Below, in pieces: positions 47,993 to 59,952 of a DNA stretch of 64,000 nt. The stretch comes from Epiperipatus broadwayi (lineage: Eukaryota > Onychophora > Udeonychophora > Euonychophora > Peripatidae): the NCBI GenBank assembly GCA_028023455.1, contig JAQFVV010006255.1, positions 5,128,501 to 5,192,500 of the forward strand, in the 5' to 3' direction. Position numbers and translations under genes: made by a program. How positions within the stretch are numbered: the first letter of the stretch is position 1; every line of letters begins with the position of its first letter. Below the pieces are notes generated by a model. That model did not search any database. It worked only from the letters and a program-made list of their open reading frames with translations, and was not told the origin of the DNA.

Positions 47993-48558
47993 GGATTATT
48001 ATTATAATAAAGAATAGAAATGAGGAGATAATATCCATATAAACAGATATCACATTTAACGTTTGATATTATCAAGAAATTATTGATTACTAGTAACTGA
48101 TACTTCCTGAGGCTAAAACAAATTTTCTCATTAACCTGTAATAGTTCTTTTCTATAGGTGTGCAATTGTGAAAGAATAGCATCTTTCTTGACATTCTGCA
48201 AATATTATTTTAAACTTCTCCAGTTCTATATGTTAAACATAAATATTTCCATATACAACTCTGGAAAAGTTTAAAATAATATTTGCAGAACATCAAGAAA
48301 GATGCTATTCTTTCACATTTGCACACTGATAAAAAATAGCTTTTTGGGTTAAGAACTTGAGCTTGAAGTAAAAGAGAATTCCTTTTACTTCAACAAAAAT
48401 CTCTAACAAAAGAGCTATTATAGGTTAATGAGAAAACTTGTTTGAGTCTCAGAAATTGTCAGATAGTAATAATTGATAATTTCTTAGTAACTTCAAAGAT
48501 TAAAGGTGATATCTGTTTACATGATTATTATCTCTTCATTTCTATTCTTTATTATATA
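47993..48558. repeat. Large foldback, arms of about 240 and 310 bp
   Basis: The left arm (about 47993-48232) and right arm (about 48250-48558) are reverse complements: centre ttctgcaaatattatttta pairs with taaaataatatttgcagaa, and 'gaatagcatctttcttgac' with 'tcaagaaagatgctattc'. The outer ends pair as aaagaatagaaatgaggag and 'ctcttcatttctattcttt'. The right arm has an extra insertion of about 70-80 bases (48330-48410). No ORF with known function; the open frame on the minus strand merely crosses the left arm. Confidence 0.85.
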
Positions 48559-49984
48559 TATATAAAGAGAAACATAAATATCTATATAGATTAATGGGAT
48601 TATTACACATAAACACATTTTTATTTGTATGCATAGTAAGAAAAAAAAATGTTCTAAAAATTAATTTTGAGAGCATTCATTTGGAATATGTATTTGTATG
48701 TATATTTATATATGCAGAGTTATTCTTAAACCAAGTATCATAGGATAATATATATATTGACAGCCTTAAGCTATGTATCTTAATAAGGAAATATAAATTC
48801 AAATAATTGAATTTTATACAAAATTTAACAGATTGAAAACTGTGTGGTAATAACTCAGAATTATGTTAGCTGATATACAGCAAAATTATGTGAAGCAAGA
48901 TTTATATATAATAAACCGTATAGAAGATTTAAGAGATCCATTGATACTAGTTCATTCCCATTCTAGAAAATCTTTTCACTTATTGTCCATTGAAACAGAG
49001 ATGTTAAAAATTAATGTTTGTCATATACAAATATTAAGAAAAGATTATTCATACTAATAATAAGGAATTTTTTGAATGGGCTATGAAACAGTGTACATGG
49101 AATGCCAAATTTCTGTTCAGTGATGATATAATTTTTTAAAGAAATGATATCATAAATCAGAAAAGAATCATTGCTTATTTCAGCATATTCCACACTTTTA
49201 TGGCATGATGTGACATTTTTCTTTTGATGCTATCTTAATGAATATCCACTATTTACATGTCTTTTTTCAATACTTTTTACTTCACTTTCTCTTTAAAATA
49301 ACATTGATATGCTATTTTTTTATATATTTTTTTCTATAGTTTCAATAGCTTTACCATAAATAGCAATCCAGTAATGCAACATTTATGCTAGTGGCACATT
49401 CAGATTTGATTTGTATTGAAAACATCATTGGTATCTATAGATACATATGCATACACACAGTTATATACACATATAAGATCAAAATAATTAAAATTAAAGA
49501 TATTCAGAAGCATAATTTAAGTATTTGTGACAGTTGTGAATTTAGAAATATACTATATATACATTTCAAAGTATTTGATATATGTATAAATTGATTACTG
49601 TTATTCTGAAATTTTTAGTTCTTGTTCTTCTTTGGTTTCAGAAATGTTAGTAATTTAAATATAATCATTCAAGTACTTATAATCTCATATAAAAAATAAA
49701 CATTTATAATGGGTTTCTTTGCTAAAAAATTTAATTCATTATTCCAAATTTGACGTTTCGTTAAACAAAAATATTAATTTGGGTTATAACAAGTATTGCC
49801 ATTCCAATTCCAAAGAGAAGAAAAAAACTATTTTAGAAATGAATTTTGCAATGACTCTAGAAACCAATTTGTCAATTATAATTATATCTATATACAGTAT
49901 AGAATATGCTATTCCATTTTTCTGTTTGTTTAATATTTTACGATGCTGTCTTTTAATTTCTTCAACAGAGAACTTTTCTTTCTG
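48559..49984. other. AT-rich intergenic sequence
   Basis: Several 60-88-codon frames (48863, 49385, 49719) have no recognisable domains, and their Ile/Asn/Lys richness follows the base composition. Confidence 0.45.
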
Positions 49985-50250
49985 ATATTCTTGAACATCT
50001 TGTCTAATTGTAGCTCTTTGTGTATTCTATTCTCTGCCATATCTTTTCAATGAAAACAATCAGTATTGTACTTCATTAGAATGTCTTTGAGATAATCCTT
50101 GTAATGTAGATAGGAACTATCTCTTCCATGAAAATCATGCTCAAATTCACCTTAAAACACCTGCAATAATAATTTTACTTGTCCAATCCAATGATGTGAT
50201 TTTATAATAGTGAACTCTGTAGTATCATATGCAGAAAGAATTACCTATAA
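49985..50250 (-). mobile_element. LINE 3' end fragment, same family as 1-2760
   Basis: Aligns with 1-240: 'atatcttttcaatgaaaac' versus 'atatcttcccaatgaaaac', then 'gagataatccttgtaatgt' versus 'gagataatccttataatgt', then 'ttgtccaatccaa' versus 'atatccaatccaa'. It also extends about 45 bases beyond the left window edge of that copy, so shows part of what that element lacks here. Confidence 0.75.
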
Positions 50251-50499
50251 TTGTATAAAAAAAATTGATCCTACACAAATTAATTAGAAAATATATATTG
50301 CTATCTTAAATTCTTATTCTTTTTTGGCTTTATTTTAATGAACTGAATTTGATAAAATATTTAAAATTATCATCAAAAAAATATACAATTGCACTGTTCT
50401 TATTTAATAAACAGTTTACATATTACATTTATATTGTATGACTTCTCCATGATGAAATGAGAGAGATGAAAAATCTGAGACATTTAAAATAAAAACTTG

Positions 50500-51180
50500 T
50501 GTTAACAAGGATATTTATTTACCCAACAACTTTTTCAATTTTTCTGATAGTTGTCCATGGGACTATATAAATGGCTTATTGAAATGGGGATCAAACTGCA
50601 ATATAGGCTTGATGTGGAATTTTTCATTTGAATTGATTAAAAGCAAAAACAAGAACTTCATCTTCTTGATTTTATATTTACAGTGTGTTGATGATTATGC
50701 TATTTTTGACAATTTGAAAGATAACTTACAGGATTTACTTAATGTTTTTGGATGCATCATTCAAAAACTTTAGTTTAGGAATTAATATTCTAAAAAACTC
50801 AAATTTTTTTAGCAGCTAGTATTGGAAGAAAAATTCTCAACACCTTTTAGCTTTTGAATGATTATTAACTTGAGAATGTAAATCAGTTTATATATCATAG
50901 TAGTTTTATAAGTAGAAATATAAACTTAGGTATTGAGGTGCATCATAGAATCCAATGTGTTGCTGCTGCTTTTAACCAGAATATTTTATCACAGAGTAAA
51001 AACTGCTTCAGTTAAGCTAACTGCTTATATGATTATTACTTCATTGTATGGAAATGAAACTTGGATATCCTATTGACACAGTATAAAGGCATTAAAAAAG
51101 TTTCATTTAAGGATGCTCTGTAAAAATTTAAAATATACAATGACAAGATCATAAAACTAATCTTGTTAATTTCTAATATT
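50500..51180 (+). mobile_element. LINE RT fragment, plus strand
   Basis: The 64-codon frame at 50579-50773 reads SFELIKSKNKNFIFLILYLQ and then CVDDYAIFDNLKDNLQDLLN, where CVDD stands at the place of the catalytic YADD. Following frames give IEVHHRIQCVAAAFNQNI and FKDAL, the region after the RT palm of the 1-2760 family. It lies tail-first against the minus-strand fragment 49985-50250. Dead copy. Confidence 0.7.
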
Positions 51181-52017
51181 ACAATGAATATGTTTAAATA
51201 AAAAGAAAGTTGCTAGTTTATTTTTAGTTCACTTTATTGCATGATCAATTATGTAATTTATACAACCTTGAGGGGATATTTATATTTATAATAGAAAGAT
51301 GTCGCTTTGCAATTATTTATTATTAAGATATTAAATAATTAATTAAATAAATCATCTTTTTATTAATGTATATATTTTTCAATTTATTTTTGGTGCAGTT
51401 TATTTCTATGTGTTCAAAGTTTTTTTTAATTATGCAACGAATAAAACTTTTTTTAGTGAGAATATTCTCTTTTATTATGGGAAAAATTGTTGCTTTATAG
51501 TTTATTGCAATTTTCATATATTTGTTTTTTATAAAAAGATTATAAATTAAAGAAAAATTAAATTTAAGTGGTATTAATTGAATAAAAATATTATTTAAAA
51601 AAGATTAATTAAAGAAAAAATAAAAAATTATATTTAAATTCTCAAGAAATTTTACATTACATATATGACAAAAATATATATATTTTTTTAATATGCTCTT
51701 TTGTAAATTAGATTTTTGAGCATTCATCCTGAAGCAAAAGTTATTGGATATGAATATATATATAATACAGATGTTTACATAACATATAGTTAAATATGTT
51801 TATATTTGACTTTTTAATAATAATTTTTTTTTTTTTATTAATTAAACCCATTATGAAAATTATAAGCTTGTATGTATTTTTTAAATACTATAATGACTGA
51901 TTTAAAAATATTCAAAAAATAGAAATTTTAAATTTGTAGATTTGGAATAACAGTATTTTGTATATATATAAGAAAAATATTTAATAAAAGGAAATGTATT
52001 TGTTACAAATACATTAA
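51181..52017. other. AT-rich sequence, nothing recognised
   Basis: Long A/T homopolymers and AT dinucleotide runs only. Confidence 0.5.
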
Positions 52018-52140
52018 TAAAACTTATAGAAGTCAAGTATTGATGGCCTAATGATTAGCATAGTTACATTCCAAGCAGCTGGCCCAGGTTCACTTCCCGG
52101 TCAACGCATTTGACATATGAAAAAAAAACTTACAGAAAGT
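52018..52140 (+). repeat. tRNA-derived SINE (family A tail) with about 14-bp target-site duplication
   Basis: The body 52034-52126 has an A-box-like TGGCCTAATGATTAGCA, a B-box AGGTTCACTTCCCGG and a closing 'tttgacatatgaaaaaaa', the same tail as the copies at 8919 and 10248. The flanks read aacttatagaagt on the left and aacttacagaaagt on the right, an imperfect target-site duplication. The head differs from the other two copies, indicating a subfamily or a different tRNA-like promoter joined to the same tail. Confidence 0.75.
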
Positions 52141-53842
52141 TAAATTTATTTAATTAGTTTTATAATTATTTATATTTGATAATATGTATAAAGTATTTTT
52201 TCTGATAAAATTCTAATGTTTAATTATTATGTGAATAATAAAAAAAAAAGCTAAATTTTATAAATAACAAACAAAAAATAGGATAGAAAAAATATATATA
52301 TATTTTTTTGAGATTTAATTAAAATAACTTAGACAAGGGAACAAAGAAACAGATACTCAGTCAGATTAGATATGAACTTTGGCCTGAAGCACAATTGACC
52401 AGGTTGAAATTGTCTTTTGGTATATTATAAGACAATTTAATGAATTGGAACAGTATATAATGTTCAGAAAAATTGATAGTCAAAGAAGAAGATAACCAGA
52501 AAGCAGGAGAATGGATTTCATCATCAATATAATAATTGAACCATTAAGAAGCCAAAAAAATTAAATATATGGTAATTCATTTTAAAAGTATATATCATTT
52601 GTATGATCATCCTGGAGTTGATGATGATTTGATAATATATAATAATAATAATAGGTAGCAGTAAAATGGAAATAATTATGGCTTATTCCATCTCAAGATG
52701 TCCTTATTCATAAAATTTATATATTTTTTACTAATAATATTTCATTTTTTACTTCAGTAATAGATTAATTCGTATGCAATTGGTATTTCCAAAAGTTTGT
52801 TTCTGGTTTTTTTTAATATTTTCTCTGTTTCTGTACATTTTCCCAAAAGAGCTGTTTCTGTATATCAGCAAAATTCATTGTTATTTTTTTCTGAACAAAT
52901 CTTTATCATCTGTCAATATTTATATTTTGTCATATATTTTCTTTCCATCTTTTTATTAAGCATCTCTCTCTCTTTTTTAAAACTTTCTTGACTGTTATAG
53001 CTACTTCATTATTATTTTAAATATTGCTATTTTATTAGAATTTAGACTGCATGTTAACTTCATATTAATGGTTTTTTTAATCTATAATAGCTTTTAAAAT
53101 TTTGTGAACATTTTCTTTTAATTTATTAGTGGCCCATTTCGCTCTAATATATACATTTTTAATAATAATTTTAAACCATTTTTGAATTAATATACAATGT
53201 AACTGAAATATGATTTTATCATCTTCTGATTTACTTTATTTCTTATAGTAGCCTTTTTTTACTTCATTATTATTATATAATTATTTTTCTGTTCTTTCTC
53301 AGTTATTTTTAATTTCCTCATTGCCTGATCTTTATTGTGTTTCTTAGTTAATATATAAACTTGAATAGCTACAGGATTTTTGGAAACAGCTTTTAAGCCA
53401 ACATTTCTGTATCAACAATTTTTTATTTACAAAATTATAATTTTTTTATTATAATACTGTACCTGCTTGATTGATTCTCTTGTTTCAATTCAAATAATGC
53501 TGTAATTATATGAAAATTACTTTTAAAAAAATGTTTTAAATAATATCTTCTACAAATAACACATGATCATTGATATCATGACATTCTATTTTAATCCTTA
53601 GTTGTTATAATTATTTAGGATACATAATAAAATAATGATTTGTTAAAACCTGTGTGTGCACATATGTATATTGAAGGAAATTCTTTTATAAATAGTTTTG
53701 ATTATTATATTTGAAAGGTGCATTGTATATATGTAAGTTAATCAGTTTTTTTTACCTACTATTTATTCTTAAAATGAAAAATATTTTACAACTAAAATAT
53801 AAATAAGCTTTTTTTGCGATTTTAAATGGAATAATTAAAACA
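52141..53842. other. AT-rich sequence with a possible LINE tail at 52430-52570
   Basis: 52430-52570 on the + strand translates as FRKIDSQRRR.PESRRMDFI, weakly like the closing KIEGKRRRGRQRMRWLD of LINE ORF2. The segment 52770-53620 looks like A-rich minus-strand pseudo-coding sequence but no motif is firm. Confidence 0.35.
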
Positions 53843-54751
53843 ATCTATATTTGTAAATTTAGATAATAAAAAACTTATATAAATAATATGTAGAAAACTT
53901 TATAAATACTCTAATATAAAATAATTTTCAGATTGGATGCATATGTTTAATGTTATATATTTTTCTAAGCAAAAAGTGTAATTTTATTTTTGTATTATTA
54001 TGATCTTTGTTGATTGCATTCATTTTAAATATCAAAGATATTCTTTGAGTGAAATATATGAAAATATTAGAAATATAGACAATTTTCTTTCAGTATTATA
54101 GTTAATAATGTTTTTTGTTTTTTTTTAAGATTGTAAAATTGCTTATTTTATTAAATGTACTACATGCAGATATTATTTATAAATACTAAAGTGTGATATT
54201 TTAAAAAGTATATACATAAATGTGTATGTTCACACTTACATACATATTCTGATATATATTATGTTTTTTACTAAACAGATTTATTGACTACAAAGATCTA
54301 TATTTGCAAATTTTAATAATAAAAAACTATAAATACTCTAATATGTATAAATCTCCATAAATACTCTACTATAAAATAATTTTCAGATTGAATGCATATG
54401 TTTAATGTTAAGTATTTTTCTAAACAAAAAGTGTACTTTTATTTTTTTATTATTATCTTCTTGATTGCATTCATTTTAAATATCAAAAATATTCTTTGAA
54501 TAAAATATATCAAAATGTTAGAAATATAGAAAAAAAAAATTTCAGTATTAAAATTAATATGTATTTTTTTTTTTTAAGATTGTAAAAATTATTTATTTTA
54601 TTAAATGTACTACATACAAATATTATTTATAAACACTAAAGTGTCTTATTTTAAAAAATATATACATTATACATAAACGTATATGTTCACACATACATAC
54701 ATATTCTGATATATATGAAGTTTCTTACTAAACAGGTTTATGACTATAAAG
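53843..54751 (+). repeat. Tandem duplication, two units of about 454 bp
   Basis: 53843-54296 and 54297-54751 align over their full length: tctatatttgtaaatttag versus tctatatttgcaaatttta, 'cagattggatgcatatgtt' versus 'cagattgaatgcatatgtt', 'ctactaacag' endings. Identity is roughly 85-90 percent by eye, with an internal rearrangement near 54340. No ORF. An old direct duplication. Confidence 0.85.
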
Positions 54752-55269
54752 AATGTATTGTAACATGCATTGTAATCACCATTAGTGTTACTTGTATATT
54801 CAAGTCATACTTTTTTTATTATTAAATTATTATTTAATGTTTTATAAAGCAATGATGTCATGATTGGTGTGTGTGTGTATATATATACAAAATTAAAATA
54901 TCTAAACAAATATTTTAGTGATTAGACAGCCTTTTTCTAAGTTGATAAAAAGAAAGTAATGGTAATAAGTTATACAGACATACTTACTAATAAAGATAGA
55001 AAAAAAGCTTAAACTGATAGGGAAATTTAAAATGATCACTTCAAAACAAAATTGAAACAGATAACTAAATATAAATAAAAAATTTATTTAATTCATCAAT
55101 CCGACTTGGTTTTTATTGGAACCTTGTCACATGACCAAATTACTCTACTGCAACTTCTCCCGTTGGACATTATTTATATTACAATAAATATACAGTAATT
55201 TGTAAAATACATATATGTACATAAAAATGAATAAACATGTTACAATTTTTTTTTTAATAATATTTTACC
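54752..55269. other. AT-rich sequence
   Basis: Contains a short GT/AT microsatellite at 54868-54890. Nothing else recognised. Confidence 0.5.
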
Positions 55270-55690
55270 TTGTAAGTAAATTTTTCAATTCAACAATGTC
55301 TATTTTCCCCCTAATTACTCTGAATCTTCTATCATATTTACACATTTTTTAAAAATTTCTCCAATATACAAAGTTTCAAAACATTTCCTTTCCTTGTAAT
55401 TTTTAACATACTTTATTACTTGAATATTTTTTCCACCATTCATTCTATGTCCAATATTCAAAGAATGTATATACGCCCTCATTTTATATCCTCTTAATTG
55501 CAGTATCATGTTTCTTACCTTTATCAATGGCAATCCTTCCTGTCTGATCTATATATCATATTGCAATGGTTGCAACTAATTTTATACATTAACTACTTTC
55601 ACCTCTTTCGATGGCAGTCTTTTCTGTCTGACCTATATATATATCATATTGCAATAGAAAGATTACGATTGTATTTTTCAAAATTTTATT
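55270..55690 (-). mobile_element. Penelope-like retroelement fragment with GIY-YIG endonuclease
   Basis: On the minus strand, frames give CNMIYIGQTGRIAIDKGKK (with the YIG motif and the downstream basic helix), HDTAIKRI, then AYIHSLNIGHRMNGGKNIQ and VIKYVKNYKERKCFETLYI, the order of the GIY-YIG domain at the C-terminus of Penelope-like RT proteins (YIGQTGR, H...H, NYxxR...E..YI). The catalytic Glu of ETLYI is kept. Frames change between blocks, so it is inactive. The YIG segment is duplicated (55515-55660). Confidence 0.72.
55515..55660 (-). repeat. Duplicated YIG-motif segment within the Penelope-like fragment
   Basis: 55515-55569 and 55598-55660 are diverged direct copies of about 55-60 bp. 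Both read, on the minus strand, CNMIYIGQT(G/E) in the appropriate frames. The two copies are about 85 bases apart. Confidence 0.65.
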
Positions 55691-56644
55691 TTTTACCTAC
55701 ATAATATTTAATAGTCTTATGGTTTAAGTTTAGGACATCCTTGTAACATATTTGTGACTGGGATTTTTTTTAGGTTACAAATAAAAGTTATGTTTTTGTT
55801 TTTTTTTGGCAGACAACAATAGCCAACTTAGCTGATCTTCAGAATTGATTGATAAATAGGTATCCAGCTATTATTAGTTTTAAAATAAAGATATCTGGTT
55901 AATCAGGTTTGATCACATGTCAATCAATTGACTCCAAAAACAAAAAGTGTGACTGTAATATGATTTACTATATTTTAATTTGTACTGGATCTATAATTTA
56001 TATTTTTGCATATGAAAATACCATACAACAAATAAATAGTTTTTTGATCAAATTAAATCTGAATTGAACTTCTCTTTAAGACACAAATGATTGGATCCAA
56101 CCATTTGAAATATATATATAATGCTTCAAAAGTGATAAATGGGTCTGGATAGCTTTTTTTTTAAAAAGCATGATGGATTTTTTTGGAAATAGTATTCATG
56201 CTATTGGCAAGAGTTTTGTAAAAATTGGTATTGCCTAATAATGAAATAATAATAGTCTATATGATTCCATTTACAAATGGTCAATTTCATGTTAATATAT
56301 AATTGTTAGAAATTATTCATATGTTAATTCAATTATATTTTTATTTACTAAACATGTATAAGTTTTAGAAATTCTTACCAGTGTTCTGAATGGAAGTTTA
56401 ATTAAAAGCTTTAGTAATTAATCATTCAAATCAAAATTTTATTTTTGTTTGTTTGTCAGTTTTATATCAAAGTAAAGCAGATAAAATTTATAGAATTATT
56501 TCTACTTATCTGGACAAGTGCTCGTAAAATAAGAAAATTATATACAAAAAATTAGCATTCGCGAAACCTTGCGATTTACGAGTTAATATTACGATCTTTA
56601 TGCTGGAAATATATAAACTATTGTATAGTTGTAATTATTTATTA
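55691..56644. other. AT-rich sequence between retroelements
   Basis: No frame or repeat recognised; the RT part of the Penelope-like element is not seen upstream of its GIY-YIG part, so that copy is truncated. Confidence 0.45.
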
Positions 56645-58125
56645 AGTGCACAGGAAGTATATGAATGCCTAATTAAGGATATACAGAGTTTTAAAGAAAA
56701 GGGGAAGAAATAATGGTAATTGGGGATATGAATGGGCATTTGAAGAAATTGATGATGTAGATAACAAGAAAGGACAGCTTTTGAAGAACTTATGTCAGAG
56801 AATGAATTTGAGTATTGGAAATTTATCAAATATTTATGAGGGACAATACACATAGTCTAGAAATAATATATTTCATACAATAGATTATGTATTAGTAGAG
56901 AAAGAGGGAATGAATAAAGTACAGAAACTTAAAATGTTTGATAATGAAGAGAGACTATGTAATAGTGATCATAATTTTTTTATAATACAAATGGTTAGTA
57001 ATGTGATGGAAAATAGTAATAAAAGTAGAAAGGATAGTGGAAGATATGGATGGAGAATGAATGATAAGAATAAGTTAGAAGAATATAAAATAAAAGTTGA
57101 AAGGAATCATGGAAGAGTTGGTTGGGATAAATATAAGGACTGATCTTGTGAAGTAGAAAAAGTGACAGGGTTTTAGGTGAGAATATTCAGAAGAAAAAAA
57201 ATTATAGGAAAGTGAGAATTAGTAAAAGTGTAAAAGAAAGGAGAAAAGCATGCAGAGAATATAAGTGTGCTATTAAGATCAAATTAATGTTAAATGGGAA
57301 AAGTATTTTAAAAAAAACAAGTTGGCTAAAATAAATAATTATAGAGAGAATGAAATTAAATAGTAAATTGTTGAAGGATATTAATAAAAGTGGAAGAGAT
57401 GGGATAAAAAAAATTGGAAATACATTAAAAGAAGAAGTGTAGGGGAGAGAGAAATAGTATTACTAGATGATGAGGGAATAGAGTGTAACTAGAGTAGAAT
57501 TAGAGACAATCTTAAATAAGTATGTAATAGATATAGAAAAGATGTTAGATGTGATGGACAAAAGCATATAGTAATGGAAATATTAGGTTTACAGTAAATG
57601 AACTGAATGAGGTAGGAAAGAAAGTGAAAAGGCAAGAGATTTGGATGGATGGACAGCAAAGATGGTAATGAATTTAGAATATAGGGCAAAATTAAAACTA
57701 GATTTTCCAGGTAGTTGGAGTAATACAAGAATAAGGCTGTTATTTAAAGGAAAGGAGAAGGATCATAGAAAGTTAAGCAATTATAGACCAATAGAAGTAA
57801 CATCAGTGTTATATAAAATTTTTGCATATGTGGTGTCTGGAAGGATCGCAAAATGGATGGAAGAAAATAATATAGTGGGAGAAATGCAGGGAGGTTTTCG
57901 ATTGGATTGGCGTATAGGAGATAGTAGAAATACAGGTAGACAGTTATATATAGTTTTTATAGATATAGAGATGACATATGATAGAGTAAATAAAATTAGA
58001 TTATGGATAAGTTGAGTAAATTTGGGAATGGATGGAGCTGTAATGGATATTATTAAGTGATTAAAAAATAAAACATACGGCGATATTAAAAAATAGAACA
58101 TAAGGGAGTAAATATGCTTCATATA
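56645..58125 (+). mobile_element. Degenerate LINE with endonuclease and N-terminal RT
   Basis: At 56710-56960 the frames read VIGDMNGHLKK (endonuclease GDFN site kept as GDMN), QLLKNLCQRMNLSIGNLS, then IDYVLVEKEGMNKVQ and CNSDHNFF (the SDH catalytic triad region). RT follows at 57641-58015: DFPGSWSNTRIRLLFKGKEK, LSNYRPIEVTSVLYKIFAY, WMEENNIVGEMQGGFRLDWR, LYIVFIDIEMTYDRVNK. It stops at about 58125 where the hAT transposon sequence begins, before the YADD box. Frameshifts and stops between blocks; dead. Closest in kind to RTE/CR1-like elements. Confidence 0.85.
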
Positions 58126-58218
58126 ATTAAACAAAAAACACGGCTGCCACTTGGTGTCTCTGCTAACTAATAAGTACTGTTATTTTAGTTATATTTTAGG
58201 TTAAAAATACTTTTTACC

Positions 58219-59128
58219 ATGGATAAATGGCTGAAGTTGAGTACCAAAGGTAATGAAGCAGATGCCAATGCTACAAAGCCTCTTCAAGTAGGATCTCATA
58301 ATCAGAAAGTGGCATCTAAGATGCGAAAAAGAAAGTATGATGAGGCATTTCTCCAATTTAGCTTTACTTTCAACTGTGATGGTATTAAACAATCTGTTTA
58401 ATTTGCAATAATATTTTGTCTATGGAGAATATGAAACCATCAAAATTAAAAAGACATTTTGAATCCAAACATCCTTCATATGTCAATAAACCAAAAGAAT
58501 ATTTTGAACGACTGTTAAAAACTTCAAATAAAGAAAAACAATATTTTGAGAAATTTATAACTGTTAATGAAAAATATTTACTCACATCATATGAAGTTTC
58601 ATATCTGATTGCTAAAAATAAAAAACCATACACCATTGGAGAACATTTTATATTACCTGCTACTATTAAAATGGTAGAAATACTTCACGGAAATAAATAT
58701 GGTGATGAAATTCGGAAAATTCCTTTGTCAAATGACACTGTCACTAATAGAATGTTTGAAATTAGCAATGACCAATTTGAGCAACTTATTACTAGACTTA
58801 AAGAAAGCCCAATATTTATAATTCAGTTGGACGAAACAATTGATATTTCAAAAATAGTTCAATTATTAGTATATGTCAGATACATTTATAAAAAGATTGA
58901 GGAAGAATTGTTATTTTGTCATTCTTTGGAAGAACATACAAGAAGAGAAGACATATATAATAAAGTAGACAAATGGAAAAATTGCTTTTAGTATGCACAG
59001 ATGGTGCAAAAGCAATGACTGGTGAAAATATTGATTTTAAATCATTTGTTAAAACTTCTGGTAATAATCATGTAACTTTTATACTGCCTGATCCATCAAG
59101 AGGCCCTTGTAGCAAAAAAAATTATCAC
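58219..59128 (+). pseudogene. hAT transposase (ZBED5/SCAND3-like), N-terminal part, frameshifted
   Basis: Starts MDKWLKLSTKGN at 58219, as in animal ZBED5-like proteins. A frameshift at about 58400 falls in the BED zinc finger: the CxxC half is damaged (Cys to Ser and a stop), while the following CNNILSMENMKPSKLKRHFE and SKH retain the His pair. The second frame (to 58988) carries FIIQLDETIDISK, containing the first catalytic Asp of the RNase-H-like fold. A further shift leads to VCTDGAKAMTG near 58990-59030, the conserved second block, and another shift to YCLIHQEALVAKKI, which ends at the LINE insertion (about 59128). Confidence 0.85.
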
Positions 59129-59142
59129 CATATTTCCATATC

Positions 59143-59685
59143 TTGGGGGAAATACTACCTACCAAGAATTCAACAAAAAATACATACTTAATAAATGTAG
59201 GGCTTATGAGTGGGGATGGCTTATTCCCTGCAAATGCCTTCTCATTTTATACAAGGCAACATAAATCATTAATAGACCTCCTGTTTTATTCCCCACAAAT
59301 TCACTTCCAAATAGATGCAATTTTGGAGCCTGTACCTTTTACTGACCACTTTGCTCTAGTAGTAAGTCTGGATACAACCAACCATTTAACTTCAACAGAG
59401 CAAAACACTATCCAAATGATAACCAAAAAAAATATGATCGAGGCAATTCCATCAGAAGCATATATATACTTTCTTAAAATAAATATACTATCTCAACCAA
59501 CAGAACAAGCTCGACTTGCTTTGATTGGAAATCTTCAGTCTTTGATAGTTCATTCTAAACGTAGAAAAGGCCCTGTAACATTAATAAAGGAGCTAGATGC
59601 CTTAAGCAATCAAATAAAACTATTCACCTCAGTAACAAACAACATAGAAGAATTAAATAATATTAAAAAAATACAAAAGCAATAG
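59143..59685 (+). pseudogene. Endonuclease C-terminus and linker of the inserted LINE (180-codon open frame)
   Basis: The longest intact piece of that LINE. Residues 20-85 hold GDGLFPANAFSFYTR and IDLLFYSPQIHF, then PVPFTDHFALVV with the conserved S/T-D-H catalytic pair of AP endonucleases. Residues 90-180 are the Lys/Gln-rich linker before RT, with SLIVHSKRRKGP. Broken on both sides by frameshifts. Confidence 0.75.
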
Positions 59686-59952
59686 CTCAATACATTGCCA
59701 TCAAGTGAGCCAAAATCTATTTAGCAAGTCAGCACTGTTGGACAAGAGGCTACTGAAGATGGGCTCTGGGGCATAAGAAAAAACTAAACACCCCAAATCT
59801 AATAAAGATTAATGGCACATCATATATAGGATCTTCAATACTCACAAAAATCAAAGAGCATTTCAAAAATAAATTACAAGACCCCATACTATGTCAAGAA
59901 AACCACGAAAGAGAATTTCCATCACAATATAACCCATGGAATAATCGAAGCT

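Noticed and set aside
47860-48201. 113-codon minus-strand open frame
   Set aside because: It lies across the left arm of a foldback and has no domain; openness is a by-product of composition.
52770-53620. Possible minus-strand LINE ORF
   Set aside because: Lys/Asn/Ile-rich frames follow the base composition; no RT or endonuclease motif could be named.
57781-58134. 117-codon minus-strand open frame opposite the LINE RT
   Set aside because: It is the antisense shadow of a clear reverse transcriptase frame on the + strand.
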